In this document: piece after piece, positions 9,264 through 18,049 of the stretch
Numbering within the stretch: the stretch's first letter is position 1
Layout of the letters: the number at the start of each line of letters is the position of its first letter
Notes under the pieces: model-generated
The model's input: only the letters and a program-made list of their open reading frames with translations
Told to the model about the DNA's origin: nothing
Database searches by the model: none
Position numbers and translations under genes: made by a program
Source of the DNA: Desulfurococcaceae archaeon
GTDB lineage: Archaea; Thermoproteota; Thermoprotei_A; Sulfolobales; Desulfurococcaceae
NCBI GenBank assembly: GCA_038845865.1
Contig: JAWBQJ010000001.1
Span: 186,001 to 250,000 of the forward strand
Direction: 5' to 3'
DNA length: 64,000 bases

Positions 9264-9995
9264 ATGAGTGAGCTTGAAATAGAGCACGGTAAGATTCTCG
9301 CCGCGCGCGAGGCGTGTAAGCTTGTGGAAGGACTTGGAGTGGTTAAGGTGTTAGGGCTGGGGACGGGCTCTACCGTTAGAAAATTCATAGATACGTGTTT
9401 ACACCTGTTAAGGAACACGAAGCTAGTTGCGTCCTCCTCCGATACAGTGCTTTACGCGAAATCGCTCGGCTTGAACGTGCTAGACCTCTTATCAGTGAAT
9501 AGTGTTGACGTGTACATAGATGGAGCTGATGAAGTGAGCGGTAAGCTCGATCTAGTTAAAGGTAGAGGGGCTGCCTTGTTCAGGGAGAAGACGATAGCGT
9601 ATCTTTCCCAAACAAGGATATACGTTGTCGACTACACCAAATACACGGGGCTAGATTACCTCTACGTAAAGCCCATACCCATAGAAGTCGTTCCTGCCGC
9701 GCTCAACTACGTATTAAAGACCGTGAGCAGGATGGGGCTCTTCGAGCCCTTAGTTAGGAAATGCGCTGGCAAGGAAGGGCCCGTTATTACTGACAATAAC
9801 AACTACTTAGTCGACTTAAAGCCATTACAGCCTATAGTAGACCCTAGCAGAGTGCACTACGAACTTAAGAGAGTTCATGGCGTAGTGGAATCAGGAATTT
9901 TCCCATCGGAAGAATTAGTAGATGTGGTCGTAGTTGGTTATGCAGATAGAGCGTGCATCCTTAGAAAGGACGCTGGTGATGTTAAAAGCGCTTAA
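9264..9995 (+). CDS. rpiA: Ribose-5-phosphate isomerase A
   Basis: RpiA interconverts ribose 5-phosphate and ribulose 5-phosphate. The phosphate loop GLGTGSTV is at residues 31-38, the catalytic-region YIDGADEV around D86/D89, and KGRGAALFREK gives K99, E108 and K109. The common KGGGG of the family is KGRGA here, a modest variation. Length (243) is slightly above the bacterial norm of about 220. The end overlaps the next gene by 17 bases, implying joint transcription. It lies 2 kb from two genes of the ribose-1,5-bisphosphate isomerase family (12058-13977), which may mean nucleotide-sugar recycling is clustered here. Confidence 0.95.
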   Translation: MSELEIEHGKILAAREACKLVEGLGVVKVLGLGTGSTVRKFIDTCLHLLRNTKLVASSSDTVLYAKSLGLNVLDLLSVNSVDVYIDGADEVSGKLDLVKGRGAALFREKTIAYLSQTRIYVVDYTKYTGLDYLYVKPIPIEVVPAALNYVLKTVSRMGLFEPLVRKCAGKEGPVITDNNNYLVDLKPLQPIVDPSRVHYELKRVHGVVESGIFPSEELVDVVVVGYADRACILRKDAGDVKSA

Positions 9996-10491
9996 GTGCA
10001 GTCACTACCTATTATTAGGTTATTTAGGTATTATAGGTCCGAGGGCCTATGCCGTGAGACGGGTAACGCATGTGCTCTTCGCCACGGCACTGGTATCTGT
10101 AAGCGGGCTCTGGGAGGCAGACCTATTTGCTTTTTATACCCTCATAGCTATGCTCTCGTCCATAGTACCAGACGTAGACTTGAAGTATATGCATCGCAAG
10201 CTCCTGCACAATCTCTTCGTGCCGACACTGGTAGCGGTATCAATCTACTACTCCTTTATGTGGCTAGGTGTCAACGCATACCACCTAATATTATCATTCA
10301 CGTCCGGGTGGCTTAGTCACATACTTTTAGACATGATTACCGTTAAAGGAGTTCACCCGTTTTACCCGTTGGTAAACAAGAGGGTCGCTTTAAAAATCTG
10401 TAAAAGCGATGGCTTGCTCTGCAACGCGCTATTGTCTGGGGCGTCCTTAATCGTGATCATCTATAGCATCAAGACCCTCGTTACCGGCTAG
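9979..10491 (+). CDS. YdjM/DUF457-type membrane-bound metal-dependent hydrolase
   Basis: The protein has four predicted membrane helices and the family's histidine/aspartate pattern: VPDVDLKYMHRKLLHN in the first half and WLSHILLDMITVKGVHPFYPL in the second. These motifs define the LexA-binding/YdjM (DUF457) family of predicted membrane-bound hydrolases; no substrate is known. The start is ATG 9979 inside the end of rpiA; the longer frame from 9934 lies wholly inside rpiA and is unlikely. The last 11 bases overlap the oppositely directed gene downstream. Confidence 0.75.
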   Translation: MLKALKCSHYLLLGYLGIIGPRAYAVRRVTHVLFATALVSVSGLWEADLFAFYTLIAMLSSIVPDVDLKYMHRKLLHNLFVPTLVAVSIYYSFMWLGVNAYHLILSFTSGWLSHILLDMITVKGVHPFYPLVNKRVALKICKSDGLLCNALLSGASLIVIIYSIKTLVTG

Positions 10492-11971
10492 CTCTTTTCT
10501 TCGCTGAAGCTCTAAATGCTAAGAATCCCAGTAACGCCGAGATCGCTATTACTGATACTAGCCCGCTGGCTAAGTACAGCTGTGCGGTGTTCATGAGGTT
10601 TTCTGCATTCTTATGTAGTGCCTCTACTTCGAGTAACTTCACCTGGAGAACTTCCCTATCCCCTTCGCAAGTTGCTAGCTTGTTTTGAGTATCGGTTAGA
10701 GTGGTGTTGAGCTCGCTGATCGTACTATTTAGAGATGCCACTTGGTTCTTTAAATCACTTACCTGTATACTTAGTTGAAGCATTTCATCGTGCCTTAGTG
10801 GTAGTGCGTTGCTGTATGAAAGCAGTATTCCAACGAACTGCGACATCGTTAAGTCTACGCCTGGAAGTTCTACGCTAATGGCCTTCTTGCTTGCGAAGAC
10901 GACATTCGCTTCTTCCTCATTTACGGCTAAGAATACTGCAAGGTAATTTGGTTTTCTAGGATCCGCCATGGCCGTGAGCATCGAGACCATGAGGTCGTAT
11001 ACATGGGTTTCATAGCCTACGAGAGACTCCTTATTAAGTAACTCCCTCGCAATCGCGATGTGGGGTACATAGAGCATATACGTGGTGCTCCCAGTATCCA
11101 TTATAGCCCTTGCTAAGTACATTTGCGAGGTTGTTGCCGTGATGTTAAGCCACCATTCAAGTGCTTCGCCTGTTACATCTTTAGCTACGTCCTTGTACCT
11201 GGCTATGAGGTACCAATGCGAGGTCACGCCTTCAATTTTACTTATTCCAGGCGAGGTGTAGTTCGCGGTCTTAAGCGCTCCCGGGAAGAACAGCTTAATA
11301 GTGTTCTCGCTAATGTTCACCAAGTAAAAAGAAATATAGTACTCCCCTGCCCTACTCTCGGGCTTTGTAACGTTGACTGCACGCGGACCCAAGTACTTAC
11401 TTGTAGTTACGTTGAACGAGGTTAACGATATATTGAAGTCTTCCAGTGTGACTTCTAATCGCACATCTGTGAGGCTTGTCTTGATAGTCGTGCCCAGCTC
11501 CTCCCAGTAGCTGGTACCGTTAATTGGTACTTCTATTATGGCTGGAGCTAAGTGTGACTGCTGAATGCTAAAAACCGGGTTTATCGCCGATGCGTGGTTG
11601 TGTGGGTCGACCAGGGGTATGTCCACTAATGTCGCATTACTCCATAAGGCGCGTATTCTCTCCTGATCGGCTTCACTGGTATACAGCAGGATATTCTTTT
11701 CCTCGGGTCTCTTCCCGGTCAAAACCCAGTAGAAGTAGTAGTCGGGACTCGCATCTATGTCTAGGTGGAGCTTCACAGTGGTAGAGTTCAATTCATACCT
11801 GCTGGTAATGTTGGCTATTTTCTCGGGGTCGGCGTACGGCACGTAGAACACGAATAAGTAACTGTAGCTGCTTTCATGTGCCCCGAGAGCCGGGTTAGCG
11901 TGTAAGATCGAGGCCACCAATAGTGTGACCCACAATACAGCTATCGTTTTTTCCAGCAACTTCTTCACCAC
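10481..11971 (-). CDS. Predicted secreted surface protein with coiled coil and C-terminal membrane anchor
   Basis: I do not recognise this 496-residue protein. It has a signal peptide at about residues 8-30, a long beta-rich body with many N-glycosylation sequons (NSTT, NGTS, NITA), a coiled coil at about 398-450 (repeating leucines in VSDLKNQVASLNSTISELNTTL) and one membrane helix at about 462-485 followed by basic residues. That is the architecture of archaeal stalk or S-layer-associated proteins anchored in the membrane by a coiled-coil stem. It is a single-gene unit. Function is inferred only from architecture. Confidence 0.7.
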   Translation of the reverse strand: MVKKLLEKTIAVLWVTLLVASILHANPALGAHESSYSYLFVFYVPYADPEKIANITSRYELNSTTVKLHLDIDASPDYYFYWVLTGKRPEEKNILLYTSEADQERIRALWSNATLVDIPLVDPHNHASAINPVFSIQQSHLAPAIIEVPINGTSYWEELGTTIKTSLTDVRLEVTLEDFNISLTSFNVTTSKYLGPRAVNVTKPESRAGEYYISFYLVNISENTIKLFFPGALKTANYTSPGISKIEGVTSHWYLIARYKDVAKDVTGEALEWWLNITATTSQMYLARAIMDTGSTTYMLYVPHIAIARELLNKESLVGYETHVYDLMVSMLTAMADPRKPNYLAVFLAVNEEEANVVFASKKAISVELPGVDLTMSQFVGILLSYSNALPLRHDEMLQLSIQVSDLKNQVASLNSTISELNTTLTDTQNKLATCEGDREVLQVKLLEVEALHKNAENLMNTAQLYLASGLVSVIAISALLGFLAFRASAKKRASR

Positions 11972-12057
11972 GCCACCTTCAACTTGGAGTATAAGCCTAT
12001 GTATATTAATAAGGCGTGTTTAAATAATATGCTCTAAAATATGGGTGCCACTTGAAA

Positions 12058-12984
12058 ATGGCATTTACGCGGCTCACGGGTTCAGAGCTTTTCTTTAGTG
12101 TTCTCGATAGATTGGCCAAAGCCGCTCTCACACATAGTAGGGATGCTTTTACCGGCGATCTTCTCGAAATACTTGAAAAAGTGCTGGCTGAACGGCCTGC
12201 CTCCATGGCCACGATTAATGCACTCAGAGAGATATCAACGTATTTTCTCGAGAACGGCGTGGACGGGTTGGCCGAGTACATAGGTAAAGTGAGGTCTAAT
12301 TACGATGCCGCACTATGGAAGTCCGCTGAAGTCGCATCACGTAGAGTTGAGAGCGGCGATAGGATATTCACAAACAGCAATAGTCTAGCCGTTAGGAGGC
12401 TCCTCAAGGTGCTACGTGACCAGAACAAGGACATAGCAGTATACGTCTCGGAGTCGAGGCCCGGGAACGAAGGCGTCTTAATAGCAGAGTACGCTGAAAG
12501 CCTAGGTTTCAATGTTTATTTAATGGTGGATTCCGCTGTAAGGTTCTTCGTAAAAGACATAGATAAAGTGTTCGTGGGCGCGGAGGCTATTTCCGCTAAT
12601 GGAGCTGTAGTATCTAAAGTTGGAACAAGCCTGGTAGCCCTAGTGGCCAAGGAGGCGCGGAAACGCGTTTTCGTAGTAGCACCTACTATGAAATTTAGCT
12701 ACGAGACCATTCACGGCGAACTACTCAAGATCCCTGAAGGTGGGATAGAGCTCATCACCGATATCGAGAAGGATCGCGAGCTTCCTCGAGGCTTTACAGC
12801 CAGGGTACCCCTCTACGATGTAACTCCAGCCGAGTACGTGGATGCCGTGGCAACGGAGTACGGTCTCGTGGCCCCTCAGGCTATTCCAATGCTTTTAAGA
12901 ACTCTATATGGCACCTACCCGCCTACCGTTGCTTCGTTAAATGATGTACTCGTAAGACTTAAAGGCGGATCGTGCTCGAGGTGA
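12058..12984 (+). CDS. eIF2B-alpha / R15P-isomerase family protein lacking the isomerase catalytic residues
   Basis: The Rossmann-like C-terminal half (VGAEAISANGAVVSKVGTSLVALVAKEA) identifies the IF-2B superfamily. Compared with the next gene, its paralog, two positions matter. The catalytic cysteine of ribose-1,5-bisphosphate isomerases is serine here (S107 in FTNSNSLAV), and the catalytic aspartate is glutamate (E176 in VGAEAI). The phosphate-loop RGAG near the N-terminus is also absent. It is therefore probably not an isomerase. It may act as an aIF2B-like regulatory protein or as a partner subunit for its neighbour. ATG 12058 is preferred over TTG 12052. The next gene starts directly after the stop. 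Confidence 0.85.
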   Translation: MAFTRLTGSELFFSVLDRLAKAALTHSRDAFTGDLLEILEKVLAERPASMATINALREISTYFLENGVDGLAEYIGKVRSNYDAALWKSAEVASRRVESGDRIFTNSNSLAVRRLLKVLRDQNKDIAVYVSESRPGNEGVLIAEYAESLGFNVYLMVDSAVRFFVKDIDKVFVGAEAISANGAVVSKVGTSLVALVAKEARKRVFVVAPTMKFSYETIHGELLKIPEGGIELITDIEKDRELPRGFTARVPLYDVTPAEYVDAVATEYGLVAPQAIPMLLRTLYGTYPPTVASLNDVLVRLKGGSCSR

Positions 12985-13977
12985 TTGGAATTGGGAATTC
13001 CTTTGAGAACTCTACAAATAGCAGACGATATTAAGACGATGAAAATACGCGGTGCCGGTAAGATCGCCAGGGCCGCTGCCGAGGCCGTTAAGATAGCCGC
13101 CATGGAGTATAGCGGCGTTCAACGCCTAGATGAGTTTAAGAAGTACATGATAAACGTCGCGAAGATACTGTTATCCACGAGACCCTCTGCTGTAAGCTTA
13201 CCTAATGCCTTAACGTACGTTCTTAAAGCGCTACGCGGTGCTGGAGGCTTTTCTGAGGCAAGGGACTCCGTAGTGCTGGCCGCTGATGAGTTCATAAAGA
13301 ACTCCCTAGAGGCCATTGCAAGAATTAGTGAAATGGGTGCTAGAAGAATTAAAGAGGGCTCGATCATACTGACGCACTGCCACAGCACAGCCGCTGTGGA
13401 GGTCATAGCTGGTGCCTATAGGGAAGGTAGGGTTCTTAGAGTTTACAGTACTGAAACGAGGCCTTTTATGCAGGGTAGAATAACGGCTTTACACCTGCTC
13501 AAGTACGGGGTTCCGATAGTCCAAATACCGGATAGCGCCGTAAGGTACGTTATGCACGAAGTGGATTACGTCATCGTGGGGGCCGACACCATTACGAGCA
13601 ACGGAGCGGTGGTGAACAAGATCGGCACTAGCCAGGTAGCACTCGCAGCTAAGGAGGCGAGGGTCAGAGTTTACGTTACGGCGGAGTCTTATAAGTTTTC
13701 ACCCATGACGCTTGTAGGTGAACCCGTTAAAATAGAATTCAGAAGCCCCGAGGAAATAGTTCCTAAAGAGTGGCTTGAAAAGCACCCTCGGATCAAGGTA
13801 TTGAATCCCGTATTTGACGTCACGCCACCAGAGTACGTTGATGTTATCGTAACGGAGTACGGAGTCATACCGCCACCAGTAGCTGTACTAATATTAACTG
13901 ATAAGCTCGGCTGGAAACTTGATAGTATAAGATACTCTGAAGACATTCTTGAAAATGTAGAAAAGCTTGTTGAGTAG
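12985..13977 (+). CDS. Ribose-1,5-bisphosphate isomerase (IF-2B family)
   Basis: This 330-residue protein keeps the catalytic pair known from the Thermococcus kodakarensis enzyme: cysteine in LTHCHSTAAVEV (C132) and aspartate in VGADTITSNGAVVNKIGT (D201). It also has the N-terminal IRGAGKIARAAAEA phosphate loop and STETRPFMQGR. In archaea this enzyme converts ribose 1,5-bisphosphate to ribulose 1,5-bisphosphate in the AMP-salvage route that feeds a form III RuBisCO. Neither AMP phosphorylase nor RuBisCO is in the window, so the pathway is inferred. It follows its degenerate paralog with no gap and is followed after six bases by a small unknown gene, suggesting one operon. Confidence 0.85.
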   Translation: MELGIPLRTLQIADDIKTMKIRGAGKIARAAAEAVKIAAMEYSGVQRLDEFKKYMINVAKILLSTRPSAVSLPNALTYVLKALRGAGGFSEARDSVVLAADEFIKNSLEAIARISEMGARRIKEGSIILTHCHSTAAVEVIAGAYREGRVLRVYSTETRPFMQGRITALHLLKYGVPIVQIPDSAVRYVMHEVDYVIVGADTITSNGAVVNKIGTSQVALAAKEARVRVYVTAESYKFSPMTLVGEPVKIEFRSPEEIVPKEWLEKHPRIKVLNPVFDVTPPEYVDVIVTEYGVIPPPVAVLILTDKLGWKLDSIRYSEDILENVEKLVE

Positions 13978-13983
13978 GGTACT

Positions 13984-14286
13984 ATGACATCTATTTTTAG
14001 GAGGCGGAAAATCAGCCCGGAGGAGATGAGAAGCGAAATTATTAGGCTAATAGATGAAAGCAGGGAGGTTATTTACAAAATTGCGTTTTACTCTCAACCA
14101 GAAGTCCAAGAGGTCCTTGAACGGGTATCAAGGCGCTGGGAAGAGTCCGGTTACCAAGGTAGACCCATAGATTACGCCAACGTGGAGGAGTTGGAAATGC
14201 TGTACAAGATAGCGCGGAGAATAGTTAGCTATAGCCCAGAAGAGCTATGGAGCATATACGGGCGTGAATACCTACCAACCGCGTGA
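13984..14286 (+). CDS. Small conserved-looking protein of unknown function
   Basis: I do not recognise this 100-residue protein. It is highly charged and predicted mostly helical (SEIIRLIDESREVIYKIA, VEELEMLYKIARRIV), with no membrane helix, cysteine cluster or known motif. It begins with ATG six bases after the isomerase gene and is likely in its operon. The TATA box of the next gene overlaps its last codons, so the operon probably ends here. Confidence 0.65.
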   Translation: MTSIFRRRKISPEEMRSEIIRLIDESREVIYKIAFYSQPEVQEVLERVSRRWEESGYQGRPIDYANVEELEMLYKIARRIVSYSPEELWSIYGREYLPTA

Positions 14287-14289
14287 ACT

Positions 14290-14300
14290 CTATATATATA
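14290..14300 (+). promoter_or_regulatory. TATA box for the MIP18-type gene
   Basis: CTATATATATA overlaps and follows the stop codon of the preceding gene. It lies about 45 bases before the ATG at 14343. A GAGGAG ribosome-binding motif is centred near 14327, so this transcript would have a short leader. Confidence 0.5.
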
Positions 14301-14342
14301 ACTTCGCGGCAGTGTATACTACCTGTGAGGAGTGGTGTATAC

Positions 14343-14708
14343 ATGACGTCTCACGAGGACGTGAAGAGAAAGGTTTTAGAGGTCCTTGAAACAGTCATAG
14401 ACCCGGAAATCGGGATAGACGTGTACAACCTCGGCTTAATATATGATGTCCAAGTCGTGGACGAGAAGCACGTGAAGATCTCAATGGGCCTTACCACGAT
14501 GTTCTGCCCTCTAGCACCAATAATTCCCTTAATGATAATTGATCAGCTCAAAGAGAGGCTCGGGATAGACGCAGACATAGACCTCGTATATGATCCCCCC
14601 TGGACGCCTTTACGCATGACCGATAAGGGTAGAGCAATGTTCAAGGAGAGATTCGGCTACGACATCGTGGAAATGTATTCCCACACCACTAAAACGGAGA
14701 GAGAATAG
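14343..14708 (+). CDS. MIP18/SufT-family (DUF59) iron-sulfur assembly protein
   Basis: The 121-residue protein matches the MIP18 (DUF59) domain: LETVIDPEIGIDVYNLGLIY, then SMGLTTMFCPLAP, which holds the conserved cysteine, then VYDPPWTPLRMTDKGR. Members help mature iron-sulfur proteins in bacteria (SufT) and eukaryotes (MIP18/CIA2). The start is ATG 14343, supported by a GAGGAG motif about 13 bases upstream; an upstream in-frame start at 14283 would add residues unlike the family. Confidence 0.88.
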   Translation: MTSHEDVKRKVLEVLETVIDPEIGIDVYNLGLIYDVQVVDEKHVKISMGLTTMFCPLAPIIPLMIIDQLKERLGIDADIDLVYDPPWTPLRMTDKGRAMFKERFGYDIVEMYSHTTKTERE

Positions 14709-14768
14709 CAACGCGGCTGAACACATAAAGTTTTATTTGCTCCATTCACCGTCCCGTTTCTAGGTAGG

Positions 14769-16163
14769 GTGTGCGACGTGAGCTGGAGCATATTGACGTT
14801 GCTTAGGGAAAACCCCGAGTTACTCAAAGAACACGTCAAGAAGCGTTTCATGGACCCAAACATCGTTGATAGGGCTTATAAGCTGGACGTTGAATGGCGC
14901 CGTCTCTTAACAGTTGTACAAGAACTTAGGCATAGGCACAACGTTATTAGTCGAGAAATCCCTAAGCTACCGGAGCCGGAAAGGCAGAAGAGGGTTGAAG
15001 AAGCCAAAAAGCTTCTCGAAGAGCTTGGAAAGCTCGAAGAAAGGCTTAAGTACCTAGAAGCCGAGAGGGAAGAGGCGCTATTAAGCCTGCCTAATATAGT
15101 CCATGAAAGCGTCCCCATAGGGCCCGACGATTCCTACAACGTGCCGATAAGATTTCACGGCGTGCCCAAGGTTTGGATAGGCTACGTTGAAAACTTTAAA
15201 CAGCAGACCGAGAAGTACGGATTCAAGGTAGACTACGAGATCATAGAGTGGAGACCTATTGGTCACGCCGATATGTTGGAGAGTGTGCTTAGACTAGGAG
15301 ATACCCTTAAAGCAGGCGAAGTTTCCGGTAGCCGTTTCTACTACCTCTTCGACGACGTGGTCTTCTTGGACCTGGCCTTGCTGATGTATGCCATAGACTT
15401 CTTGACGAGTAAAGGTTACAGGCTGATACTGCCACCATACATGCTACGGCACAAAATAATGATGGGGGTAATAGACTTAAAGACATTTGAAGACGCCATC
15501 TACAAGATCGAGGGCGAAGACCTATACCTAATAGCGACCGCCGAGCACTCCCTTGCCGCTCTACACGCATTCGAAGACATTCCCGAAGAAAGACTCCCCT
15601 TGAGGTATGCAGGCATTTCACCGTGCTTCAGGAAAGAAGCGGGTGCCGGTTCTAGGGACCTCAAGGGCATATTCAGAGTTCACCAATTCCATAAAGTTGA
15701 GCAGTACGTGTACGCTAAGCCCGAAGAAAGCTGGGACCTGATGGAGGAGCTCATATCTAATGCGGAAGAGCTATTCAAGGGGCTTGAACTACCGTACAGA
15801 GTTGTGAACATCGCGAGTGGCGATCTCGGCGCTCCAGCTGCCAAGAAATACGACCTAGAAGTCTGGATGCCAGCTCAAGGTCTGTACAGGGAAATGGTTA
15901 GTTGCAGTAACACTACTGACTGGCAGAGCTACAGGCTAAGAATAAGGCTCATTAGGAGGAAGGGCATGGTGAAGGAGTACGTCCACACACTTAACAGTAC
16001 GGCTATAGCAAGCACCAGGACAATAACTGCTTTACTTGAAAACCTTCAGAACGAGGACGGCACCATTAACGTACCCCGAGTCCTTAGGAAGTACCTCGAG
16101 GTATTCAGCAAGGCACCGAGAGACTACATACACCCTGTTCAGAAGGAGAAAATTTACAAATAA
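14769..16163 (+). CDS. serS: Seryl-tRNA synthetase
   Basis: This 464-residue class II synthetase has the N-terminal coiled-coil arm that grips tRNA-Ser (about residues 35-105, many E/K/R/L heptads), motif 2 around [17 protein letters not shown] and motif 3 near the end ([18 protein letters not shown]). The conserved [10 protein letters not shown] and [18 protein letters not shown] are also present. It is of the common bacterial/archaeal type, not the rare methanogen type. The start is GTG 14769 or GTG 14778. A TATA-like TTTTATTTG lies near 14732. Length is normal. Confidence 0.96.
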   Translation: MCDVSWSILTLLRENPELLKEHVKKRFMDPNIVDRAYKLDVEWRRLLTVVQELRHRHNVISREIPKLPEPERQKRVEEAKKLLEELGKLEERLKYLEAEREEALLSLPNIVHESVPIGPDDSYNVPIRFHGVPKVWIGYVENFKQQTEKYGFKVDYEIIEWRPIGHADMLESVLRLGDTLKAGEVSGSRFYYLFDDVVFLDLALLMYAIDFLTSKGYRLILPPYMLRHKIMMGVIDLKTFEDAIYKIEGEDLYLIATAEHSLAALHAFEDIPEERLPLRYAGISPCFRKEAGAGSRDLKGIFRVHQFHKVEQYVYAKPEESWDLMEELISNAEELFKGLELPYRVVNIASGDLGAPAAKKYDLEVWMPAQGLYREMVSCSNTTDWQSYRLRIRLIRRKGMVKEYVHTLNSTAIASTRTITALLENLQNEDGTINVPRVLRKYLEVFSKAPRDYIHPVQKEKIYK

Positions 16164-16699
16164 TCCCCATAATATTCGAGCTTACTCGAGAGCCGCCCTT
16201 CCCGGCGTTTCTAAGCGACGAGCCACTTTTCGCTGCGACTTTGGAGAGGATGCTTAGGAGATTACTTTTCTAGGTGGAGGCCCAAGTCGTTAGGCTTGAA
16301 CGTTGCTCTATGAGCCCGTGAAAATAAAAGCTTTAGGCCTTCGAAAAGCCTGACTTCTAAGACTTAGAGCCGGCTCCGCGGCTGGGGCTTAAAAAGATTA
16401 AGATCCTATTAGCGTTTTAGCGTTATGGGCCTCTAGAAGGCCCGAGAAGTTGTTTAAGACCCGGTAATTCTCGCGCCGCAGTTGGTAGGAAGGTGTATTA
16501 GAGCTGAAACCTCAAGCTTGCTTTACCGACTCAACTGTTCCGGGATACTGATCTCGGGGATGGCTTCCAGAGTAGGGGCTACTGAGGTCTCGTTCACAGG
16601 CGGCTTTACCTGTTCTCCCGCCCATGTCAAGCGGTTTTACATGAGCAAAACCTTGATCTCGAGGATTTATTAGGGTTTCCTTGGAATAGATATCCGAAG
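16164..16699. other. Gene-poor stretch between serS and a surface-protein gene
   Basis: About 540 bases hold no convincing gene. Short open frames exist, one of 63 codons at 16482-16673, but none has a recognisable protein. Small inverted repeats are visible, for example CTCTAAG-type pairing around 16365-16380 and AGCCG/CGGCT around 16377-16395. This could be an untranslated leader, a structured RNA or decayed sequence; I cannot decide. Confidence 0.4.
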
Positions 16700-18049
16700 G
16701 TGACATATGTGGCTAGTAGACCATTAACAGCACTCCTGACACTATCACTCTTAGCTCTGGCCATCGTCCCATTAGTGGGGGTAGTAGACGCTGTAGATGA
16801 GGCGATACCGGTAAGTAAATGTATGGAGATAGTTGAGAGCGGCTACTACAAGCTTGTGGCAAATCTCTCAGGGCTTTCCGAGAATGAGTGGTTCTGCGTA
16901 AAGGTGTCCGCGGATAATGTGATACTCGATGGAGGTGAGTTCTCAATAACTGGAGGTCCAGGCCATGATATCTCAGGTACCGGCATCATGGTCACCGGTA
17001 GTAACGTTGTTGTCAAGAACTTCGGTTTGATCAGCGGTTACGCTCTAGGAATTCGCGTAGAGGAGTCAAGCGAAATCACCGTAGCTAGCAACACCGTTTC
17101 GGGCGGCAACACAGAGATCCTGATCAGCGTATCGACGAACGTAAGCGTAGTTGACAACACGCTCCTAGGCGCAGAGACCACGGCAATGGAAATAAATGTT
17201 GGATACTCAAGCGGGATCACCATAGCTGGTAACATGATCTCGGGTGGCGGAGCAGGAGTGTTCATTGATAAGTCAAGTGGAGTCGTAGTAACCGGTAACA
17301 CGATCTCGAGGACCTTAGCTGCCGGGATTAGCATGTACGAATCCGTAAACAATATTCTGTCTGAAAACAGGATCTCGGGTGGCGGGATTCACGGCCTGAG
17401 GATCGAGTCATCCAACAACAACACAATAGCTAACAACGTAGTTTCAGACGCTGCTATAGGAATCTACATAGGCTCATCTGAGGGTAATCATATATACAAC
17501 AACCTCTTCAACAACCTGATCAACGCCATGGTGTCTGCCTCATCAAACGCGTGGAACACTACCCTCAAGCGGGGTACAAATATCGTGGGAGGTAACTGGC
17601 TCGGAGGTAATGCATGGCTTAATCCGCAGGGAGAAGGGTATTCTCAGACCTGCAGAGACTTAACAGAACCCTATGGAGTATGCGATGAGCCCTACATGAT
17701 CGGGGAGAACAACGTCGACTACTTACCACTTGCAGTAACATCAACAGCCACGCCCATACCCACATTAACCCCTACAGTAACCATGATAACGCCTACACCT
17801 ATTACCCTGCCTACATCTATACCCACTTCTACCATCACACTAACGACATCTATTCCTCCGCAAACTCCCACCTCTATCACCATATCCACTCTCCCACCTA
17901 CCCCCACACCTACTCCCACGCCAACGGCACCTACCGCGACCTTAGCCCCGGCTGAAAAGCCCTCTATACCCGTATTTGAGGTAGTTCTGGGGGTCATGGC
18001 GGTAGCCATATTGACGGCGGCGGCTTACATAGTGAAGAGAAGGAAGTGA
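16700..18049 (+). CDS. Secreted right-handed beta-helix protein with Pro/Thr-rich stalk and membrane anchor
   Basis: The 449-residue protein has a signal peptide (about 8-30). From about 75 to 290 it carries repeated 20-24-residue coils of the NosD/PbH1 type, each with an N-x-I/V-S-G-G turn (ASNTVSGGN, AGNMISGGG, TGNTISRT, SENRISGGG, ANNVVSDAA). A Pro/Thr stretch of about 60 residues (about 350-412) follows, then a membrane helix near 424-443 and a basic tail. This layout fits a cell-surface protein whose beta-helix stands off the membrane on a glycosylatable stalk. NosD-like repeats occur in carbohydrate-active enzymes and adhesins; no catalytic site is identifiable. The gene is flanked on both sides by unusually long non-coding DNA. 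Confidence 0.85.
   Translation: MTYVASRPLTALLTLSLLALAIVPLVGVVDAVDEAIPVSKCMEIVESGYYKLVANLSGLSENEWFCVKVSADNVILDGGEFSITGGPGHDISGTGIMVTGSNVVVKNFGLISGYALGIRVEESSEITVASNTVSGGNTEILISVSTNVSVVDNTLLGAETTAMEINVGYSSGITIAGNMISGGGAGVFIDKSSGVVVTGNTISRTLAAGISMYESVNNILSENRISGGGIHGLRIESSNNNTIANNVVSDAAIGIYIGSSEGNHIYNNLFNNLINAMVSASSNAWNTTLKRGTNIVGGNWLGGNAWLNPQGEGYSQTCRDLTEPYGVCDEPYMIGENNVDYLPLAVTSTATPIPTLTPTVTMITPTPITLPTSIPTSTITLTTSIPPQTPTSITISTLPPTPTPTPTPTAPTATLAPAEKPSIPVFEVVLGVMAVAILTAAAYIVKRRK

Noticed and set aside
16482-16673. Possible small gene in the gap before the beta-helix gene
   Set aside because: There are 63 codons with no recognisable pattern and an opposite-strand frame of equal length; not enough support.
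17720-18009. 96-codon minus-strand frame opposite the Pro/Thr stalk
   Set aside because: Its valine/glycine repeats are the antisense reading of the Pro/Thr codons.
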